This document shows positions 58,301 through 64,000 of a stretch of 64,000 nt of DNA, one piece after another. The notes below the pieces were generated by a model. The model searched no databases, had not been told where the DNA came from, and was given only the letters and a program-made list of their open reading frames with translations. Positions within the stretch are counted from its first letter, which is position 1. Every line of letters begins with the position of its first letter. The translations under genes were made by a program, and so were the position numbers. The stretch covers positions 1 through 64,000 of the forward strand of contig JAMXBD010002232.1 of NCBI GenBank assembly GCA_024138025.1, in the 5' to 3' direction. The DNA comes from Combretum micranthum. Lineage: Eukaryota; Streptophyta; Magnoliopsida; Myrtales; Combretaceae.

Positions 58301-58773
58301 CTTGCTTGATTGATTGTATCTAATTGCGTTATGGAAGTATTACTCACTAAGCTAGTTAGCTTACACCCCGATAGTGTTTACCTTTTGCAGCATGAGTTTA
58401 TATGGCTTAGGCCAAGACAAGCCACAGCGCAGGTACCGGAGATAGGAGTTTCCTATAGAAGTTTGATTCATTTCTTTTGTATAGACTTCCATTGGAAACT
58501 ATGGACTCTGGATGACTGTAATAGACTGTTATTCTTTTGCGGGGGAATGCCCCTTAGATTTTGTAACGTTAAGATTTATGCGTTTCGATTTATTACCTAT
58601 GGCTAATGAATGCCTTGTTAAACTGTTTAACTCCATTTTTTGAAGTATTCTATTGTCGTAAAGGAACGCTTTACATCTACTTAAGACTTCCGAAGGCCCC
58701 GGGTGGGGAACTCGAGAGTCTTACTTAGTATGTGGCGGGCTGTTGCGTTTAGGATACCCTACGGGGCGTGACA
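55349..58773 (+). mobile_element. Solo LTR (family A), TSD GTAGC
   Basis: It starts TATAAGCCCCGG (first dinucleotide TA instead of TG, a point change) and ends ACGGGGCGTGACA. GTAGC flanks it at 55344-55348 and 58774-58778. Its length is 3425 bases. Hairpins lie at 58206-58228 and 58230-58254, the palindrome at 58348-58363, the array at 58046-58172, and donor/acceptor-like sites at 56200 and 58390. A 98-codon frame at 58310 is LTR sequence shared by copies, not a gene. Confidence 0.95.
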
Positions 58774-58778
58774 GTAGC

Positions 58779-60060
58779 ACCCCAAAACCAATAGGGCGAT
58801 GTGCTAAATGCGATTGGGTAGTTGGCCAATCTCCTGAACACCTTTATCCAGAATTAGAATCCAGTACAGAACCCACACCCAGGTCAGAGTGCCCGTGATT
58901 CAGCACCACATCCGCCGCCCGCAGGCCACCAAGAAATGACTGCAGAGGCACCTGCTCCATAAGAGGAGCATTCCTATAATGTGCAGTTGCCGCCACCCCT
59001 GCCATACAGGAGACCCCACCGAAGTTCTTTACCGGACTTCATTAAGAGCAACCGGTACTTTGATGGGGCATTCGGCAAGCCGGATGAAGCTGAGGATTGG
59101 TTGGCCCAAGTGGAACGTCTTTTGCTGCATACGAGATTCCACCTTACTTGCAGCTAGAGTATGGGACGTATATGTTAAGTACAATGCTCGAGTCTGTGGG
59201 ACTCCAAGAGAAGGAATTTGACATCCCCGGCCACCTGGGAAACCTTTCGCCGGAATTCTTGAATAATTACTTTCCCTCTAGCTTGAGGTGAAGTATAGTG
59301 CGGATTTCCTTCATGTGAAGCAAAAAGGGAGAACGGTAGAGCAATATGAAACTGAGTTTGTTCACCTGCTGCAGTATGCCCCTGAATCATTCAGGATAGT
59401 GATGAATTAAAGAAGCAGGTATTCCTGGGAGGCTTGGACGAGGAACTGCGGATCAAGTTGGAAGAGTTCGGATAAGAACCTATCCCGAAATGGTAGAAAA
59501 GGCTCGGGTCATTGAAGGGGCTAGAAAAAGGAAGTATCAGGAGCCCGAAAAGAGATATCGGGAAGAGGCCGTTTGATGCCTTGAGCTCAGGTTCAAAGTA
59601 AACGGTACAGGCCGTACCAAGGTTTAAAGAGGAGTCTAGCAGCAAGCCGACCCAATTCAAGACCAATGTCACATGTTGGAAATGTAAGGGAACACATGCA
59701 CCTAGGCAATCCCGCAGTTAAGGAACAAGTGCTATTTTTGTGGCGGTGCTGGCCACATGGTTTTTACGTGCCCGAAGAAACTGGCAGTAACTTGCTTCAT
59801 TTGCAAGGAAAAAGGGCACTTAGCTTCTGAGTGTTCACAACGAAAGAGCGTAGCCACCCGACCCTTCGGAGCCTCGAGTAATACCAACCCCTTGAAGTCT
59901 GGCAACAAGAGCGGAAGTCGAGCCGCTTCCGCGATGCACGGGATGAGGCTGTACAATTTGGAAGGCCAATGGATGGTGGAAGAAGACGAAGATGAGGATG
60001 TAGAGTTGGCACCTTTGGATCAAAGCGAGACTTCTGATGGTGGCCTAGTGACAGTTTAGT
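58779..60060 (+). pseudogene. gag: E5 gag, main part, many one-base deletions
   Basis: It carries the same capsid as the minus copy: N-R-Y-F-D-G-A-F-G-K-P near 59050, P-Y-L-Q-L-E-Y, F-L-N-N-Y-F-P-S-S-L-R, L-G-G-L-D-E-E-L-R. Three knuckles follow, with C-W-K-C-K-G-T-H near 59678, the second broken by frame, and C-F-I-C-K-E-K-G-H-L-A-S-E-C near 59795-59835. The last frame (59757-60059) is clean and ends in an acidic tail and TAG. Against the minus copy there are at least six single-base deletions (near 59117, 59176, 59191, 59288, 59396 and 59472). A CAG-to-TAG change stops the early frame (58795). The stop before protease matches E2. Confidence 0.88.
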
Positions 60061-60133
60061 AACAGAAACCCCTCCTAAGTTGAAATTAAGTTGTTTAAAT
60101 AGATATATTGTTTAAATGAAATTGTATATATTA
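60061..60133 (+). other. E5 text between gag and the E6 insertion
   Basis: These 73 bases align with E2 16500-16575, the gap between gag stop and protease, and then give way to unrelated LTR sequence. E6 is therefore inserted just ahead of the E5 protease. Confidence 0.7.
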
Positions 60134-62789
60134 TGTGAAATAGCCATAATTTATTTATATATTAATGCATGCTAAATTTGATAATTATATGTGTGTATGT
60201 GTTTAAGTGGATTAGTGTGTTTGCAATGTTGGGTGTGTTATAACATATGTGGTTAGATAATAAACTATGGTAAATATATCTAGGTTGATAGTTTATTCAT
60301 GTTAGAAATTATCATGTTAGTGTTAATTGTTATTGTAATGAATTATATGTGTTGAATTTAAGCTTGTTTTAGGCTTAAATAAAATTCTAAACATAGCAGA
60401 ATTTTTAAAGCCCATTCAAGCCCAAACTCAATCCATAACTAAGCCCAAATAAGGCCCAAGCCTTTCCAAATCTGCCCTCCTCAAAAGTCAACATCATTTA
60501 GATAAACATCAAGGTCTAATTGAAGCTTGAGATAACCCAAAACAGAACAAAGAAAGAGAAAATTCGTAACTCAAGGAGCCCAAAAATTTTCAAGACCCAA
60601 ATCAACTTATCTTGGACTCAACACACCAAAAATCCTTCCCCAAGCCTTATATATATATTGAGGTAAGTTTATTTGATGTTTAAGATGCTTTGTTTTCCCC
60701 TTGATCCATGAAATATGCATGTGTGTGTAATAGAGTAATTGGTATATTAAATTCTTGTTGAAGTGTTGTAGAGTTGTTGGGAAAGTTTAGAATGCTTGAG
60801 TTGTTGTAGATAGGTTATAGTAGGCTTTCATGTGGTTTGGAATTGAAGTGTTAAAGTATGATGAGTATTAGAATTGTTTGAAGTGTGCTAGGGTTGGTGG
60901 AAGTTGATGAAGAAGAGTTTGATTCTTGTAGAGAGGTGTTTGAACTTGTTTGATGTTTAAAGTTGAAGTTTATGTTGTTTGAATGTTATATTGATCATAT
61001 AACAAGCTATGAGGAACTTTGGAATGAGTTTAAAATTTTAAGAAGTGTAAAATGCATTTTGAAAACAGGGGATTTCGTCATTTTTTCGCTCCAGTGTACA
61101 CAGCCGTGTACATGGTCGTGTAGGCCTTGAAAATCTTAAAAGTTGCTCTCGGGTCATTTTTTTTACTCAACACGGCCTCGGTACACGGGTCGTGTACCCG
61201 GTCGTGTAGACTTTCCCCTGTTTCGCAGCTCTTTGTATTTTAGCCGTAACTTTTTCATCCGATCTCCGATTGAGGTGATTCAAGTTGCGTTGGAAAGCTT
61301 AAAAAGAGATCTACAACTTTCATGTTTTAAGTTTTTACAAATTTTAATAGTAATAATGCTTAAATTTTAGTTCTTTTCAACTGATATACTTTTCAAACAA
61401 AGTTTAAAACTTATAATTGGTTGTTAAAAATTCTCCCAAGCTTGATAAATGATCATTTAAGTGTTTGTTGAGTATTGCATGATAATATATGATAACTAAA
61501 TGCTATGTGATGATGTTGTAATGATTTATTTGAATTTCTTTGGATGATTATACTTGAGATTTGATGAATATATACTTGAACTAAGTGTGAGTTTGTAATT
61601 ACTTCTTTTACAGTGATTGATCCCCTTTCGGTTATTTCCATTGATTCTCGAGCTAGTACAGGTACACAATACTTTGATTGATTGTTGCTTAGGATAGGCA
61701 TATACCAATTTGACCTTAATCAAAATTAATAAAAAGATATTGAAATTGGGTGTGCTTTACGTCGTTGAATCCGGATCCGGGGAGCGACAACCTTGTCATG
61801 ATGCAATGGCACGGTAGTTAGGCGCTTAGCCCAATCTTTTGTCATGATGCAATGACTCAAATCCATGATGCAATGGTGGTTTCTTTTATTGGCTAAGTGG
61901 GTAGCTAATAGGGTTAACTGTATCGGTATATCCTCTACTTAGGCTCGGAAGGAAATAATATGTCTTAGTTCACGGGTATGGGACCGTTGAACTAATTGAT
62001 ATTATAGACCGGGATAAGTGGATTATATAAAGGAGTGTGAACCCTAGATGAAGCTATTGTTCTCTATCGGTTAGATATAGGAGATATAGGTATCCGGTCT
62101 ATCTATATCAACCCCCTGAGCAGCTGCTGTTACTCAGGACCCCCAGAATTCCCAAGCTTGAATCGGAGTTTGAATACTCCAGTGTTGTTCTATTCACTTA
62201 ACTAAAAGATAATGAAGTTGTATTGATTTATTGAATTGTATTTAGTTAAGTGAGCATTGCATATGTATTTGTTTGCATTATTGTGTACTGGGCCTTTGGC
62301 TCACGCTGCTATCTTGCAGGTGACTTTGATGACGAGCTCTATGACGATATGGGATATGGGACTGATTGGGAAGACCCTACGGATGACTAGGAGAGAGGCC
62401 TAGTATATGCATAGGGTTCCTTTTGATAAAAATTTCTTTTTGAAGTGTTCAAGCTTGTTTGTTAAGCCTTGGAATGTAATTTGTGTTGAAGTGTATTTGT
62501 AATATAGTTGGGTTATAAGTAGGATTTCTATGTTTATATGTTCCTTGAGAAGTTGTAATGTATAAATATATTATGTATGGCTTGTATATAGTTAATGTGC
62601 CACTACCTATGTAGTGGTAATGTTTTCATTCAATGCATATGAATGTTATATCTATTTTAAACAGGTAGTCATCTTTTTAAGACGACCTTACGTATAATAC
62701 TTGAATATTGTTCCTAATATTTGGGTATTATGCGTGGTCGGGAGATTTGGCACACTTAATAATTGGGTTAAGTGGGCCGGGTCTTTACA
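60134..62789 (+). mobile_element. E6 5' LTR (separate subfamily)
   Basis: I place the start at TGTGAAATAGCC (60134) because E5 alignment ends there. The end is GGGTCTTTACA (62789), followed by a PBS, giving about 2.66 kb. It shares no long stretch with family A. It has a TATATATATAT run (60646-60659), a consensus donor-like GAG|GTAAGT (60663), two GTGTAC/GTCGTGTAG-rich blocks (61093-61130 and 61171-61210), a CGTAACTTTTTCATCCGATC block, a GTCATGATGCAATG array (61796-61890), and an acceptor-like CTTGCAG (62319). A short acidic frame (D-F-D-D-E-L-Y-D-D-M) follows that acceptor. Start position is less certain than end. Confidence 0.8.
61796..61890 (+). repeat. CATGATGCAATG repeats in E6 LTR
   Basis: The 12-mer CATGATGCAATG occurs three times at uneven spacing (about 61797, 61854 and 61876), twice preceded by TTGT. 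It lies in a similar relative place to the arrays in family A LTRs. Confidence 0.75.
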
Positions 62790-62791
62790 GT

Positions 62792-62804
62792 TGGTATCAG
62801 AGCC
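62792..62804 (+). other. E6 primer-binding site
   Basis: TGGTATCAGAGCC is an exact match to the initiator-Met tRNA 3' end, starting 3 bases after the LTR end. This is the usual tight spacing, unlike the 8 bases in family A. Confidence 0.92.
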
Positions 62805-63016
62805 TTAGTTTGTATGACTGCTTGTTTAAATGAGATTGCTAAATATGATTTGACTTTAAGTGTAGTGTGGTTTGTTTAGGATAAACTTAAGTTGATTTGA
62901 GTGATGCGGTTTGTTTGATTATTGCTTTGATTGTTTGTGAGATTGTTAATTGAGTGACATTTCATTAGGATTGCATATTTAACAAGTGCCATGCATATAT
63001 TATATGTTGTTTATAG

Positions 63017-64000
63017 ATGGATAGAACTCGGAGACAAACTAGACAACAGTCGGAACGAGAGGACATGCCACCTCCTCCATCATCATCAACTGCTCAAGCT
63101 TCTATTTCATCATCTATTCCAGCTTCTACTACTACTCCATCTCCTGCTTCTGCTTCTACAGCTCAAGCTCCACAACCACCTCCGATGCCCCAAATGCCTT
63201 CTTTTCCTCCCATGCCACCAATGCCAGAGATGACACAAATGCCAATGGGAGATCCGAATGCTATGTGTGCGATATTCAGAGATATGTTTGCTATGATGCA
63301 ACAGTATCAACAAATGATGTACCAACACCAGCAACAGTTTGTACAACAACATACTCCTCAAGCGATGGGTCATGGAGCAAATGTGCAAGGCAATGAGAGG
63401 AATGACCAAGTTAAGTTACATGATTTTGTCAAGATTGTGCCAGAATTCGATGGAACAATTTCAGATCCTACTACTGCTGAGCATTGGGTTGAAGAACTAG
63501 AGAAAGCCTTTGCAGCTAGTGAAGTTCCAGAGAATAGAAAGGTTGACTTAGCGGTTTATATGCTCAAGAAGGATGCAAATAATTGGTGGAGATTGACAAG
63601 TCAAGACATGGTGAGACCGATTTCATGGTTTAGATTCAAAGAAGCTTTCTTTCTACAATATTTTCCCAACACGGTCCGAGAACAGATGATTTCAGATTGG
63701 TTGAGTCTCAGGCAAGGTAATAGAACAGTTGAAGAGTATTATGCAGAGTTTTGTAGATTGCTCAGATTTGCTGGAGGCATATACAATGATGAAAGGATGA
63801 AAGTTCAGAAGTTTCAGATGGATTGAATCAGGAAATCAAGGGAGAAGTTAAGATGTTTCAACTTCCGACTTTATCAGATGCTGTGAACAAAGCAAAGTTG
63901 GCAGAACAAATTCAGAATGAAAATAAGATCCAAGGTGATAGAAGAGCTACATTCCTAGGAAAGAGACCTGCACCCTTCACTTTCTACAAGAAGTATGATG
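63017..64000 (+). pseudogene. gag: E6 gag, runs off window, one frameshift
   Basis: This nucleocapsid gene begins at ATG 63017, about 210 bases past the PBS. The N-terminus is rich in Ser, Pro, Ala and Met (to residue 80), then Gln-rich. The capsid block follows: F-V-K-I-V-P-E-F-D-G-T near residue 137, A-E-H-W-V-E-E-L, D-A-N-N-W-W-R, W-F-R-F-K-E-A-F-F near 205, and T-V-E-E-Y-Y-A-E-F-C-R. At about 63818 the frame shifts by one base (K-F-Q then G-L-N-Q-E-I-K). Reading continues as K-M-F-Q-L-P-T-L and L-G-K-R-P-A-P-F to the edge. This is the youngest-looking gene here: one lesion in 980 bases. There is no extra ORF before it. It resembles E1 gag, not family A gag. Confidence 0.92.

Noticed and set aside
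58310..58606. Repeated peptide L-L-T-K-L-V-S-L-R-P-H-S (also at 19702, 29953 and 39515)
   Set aside because: The peptide recurs only because the LTR DNA recurs, across the palindrome and acceptor-like site. In diverged LTRs (25060, 28160, 36020) the DNA elements stay and the frame does not.
63110..63409. His/Arg/Trp-rich 99-codon frame on the minus strand, and an 80-codon Leu/His frame at 62991
   Set aside because: Both are shadows of the low-complexity N-terminus of E6 gag.

Overview
The window is plant nuclear DNA, most likely from a eudicot. It is AT-rich and made almost wholly of nested Ty3/gypsy LTR retrotransposons. Supporting features are initiator-Met tRNA primer-binding sites (TGGTATCAGAGC), TG...CA LTR termini, 5-bp target-site duplications (TSDs), and gag-pol remains with zinc knuckles, a reverse transcriptase, an integrase and a chromodomain-like tail. 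I see no host gene, tRNA, rRNA or CRISPR array. The species cannot be named from this window.

Layout. Element E1 (1-9906) is a decayed chromovirus: partial 5' LTR, gag, a solo LTR inserted at 1912-5413, then protease, RT/RNase H, a deleted integrase, chromodomain, polypurine tract and a 3' LTR cut at 9907. From there the window holds mostly 5' halves of stacked elements. E2 (LTR 9907-13266, extra ORF, gag, start of protease) is cut at 16936 by E3 (LTR 16936-20171, PBS, short leader). E3 is cut at 20307 by E4 (LTR 20307-28603, itself carrying a composite solo LTR at 20726-25498). After the E4 leader come an LTR head (29116-29694) and a block in minus orientation: LTR 29695-32691, LTR fragment 32692-33454, gag 33455-34662, extra-ORF fragment 35286-35554, solo LTR 35584-39251 and LTR 39257-41734. 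E5 (plus strand) starts at 41735. Its LTR carries an inverted composite solo LTR (44272-48999), its extra ORF carries a solo LTR (50772-54204), and another solo LTR (55349-58773) lies in its gag start region. E6, a different subfamily, enters at 60134 and runs off the right edge within gag.

Six solo LTRs have exact 5-bp TSDs: GAGAG, TCTAG, ACAAG, GGAGC, CAGAG and GTAGC. These give a firm relative order of insertion and show that LTR-LTR recombination has been frequent.

The most unusual content is threefold. (1) The E2/E5 family has an extra ORF of about 385 codons between PBS and gag, ending in a long acidic stretch and a basic/serine tail. I do not recognise it. (2) The 3.4-4.7 kb LTRs carry a chain of short hairpins. 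Their stem sequences change between subfamilies with pairing kept, while the loops stay similar, which suggests a selected RNA structure. (3) Every LTR examined has a donor-like and an acceptor-like site about 2.2 kb apart (1.7 kb in E6), so a leader intron inside the LTR is possible. No copy in the window is intact, so these are remnants of replication modules rather than working genes.
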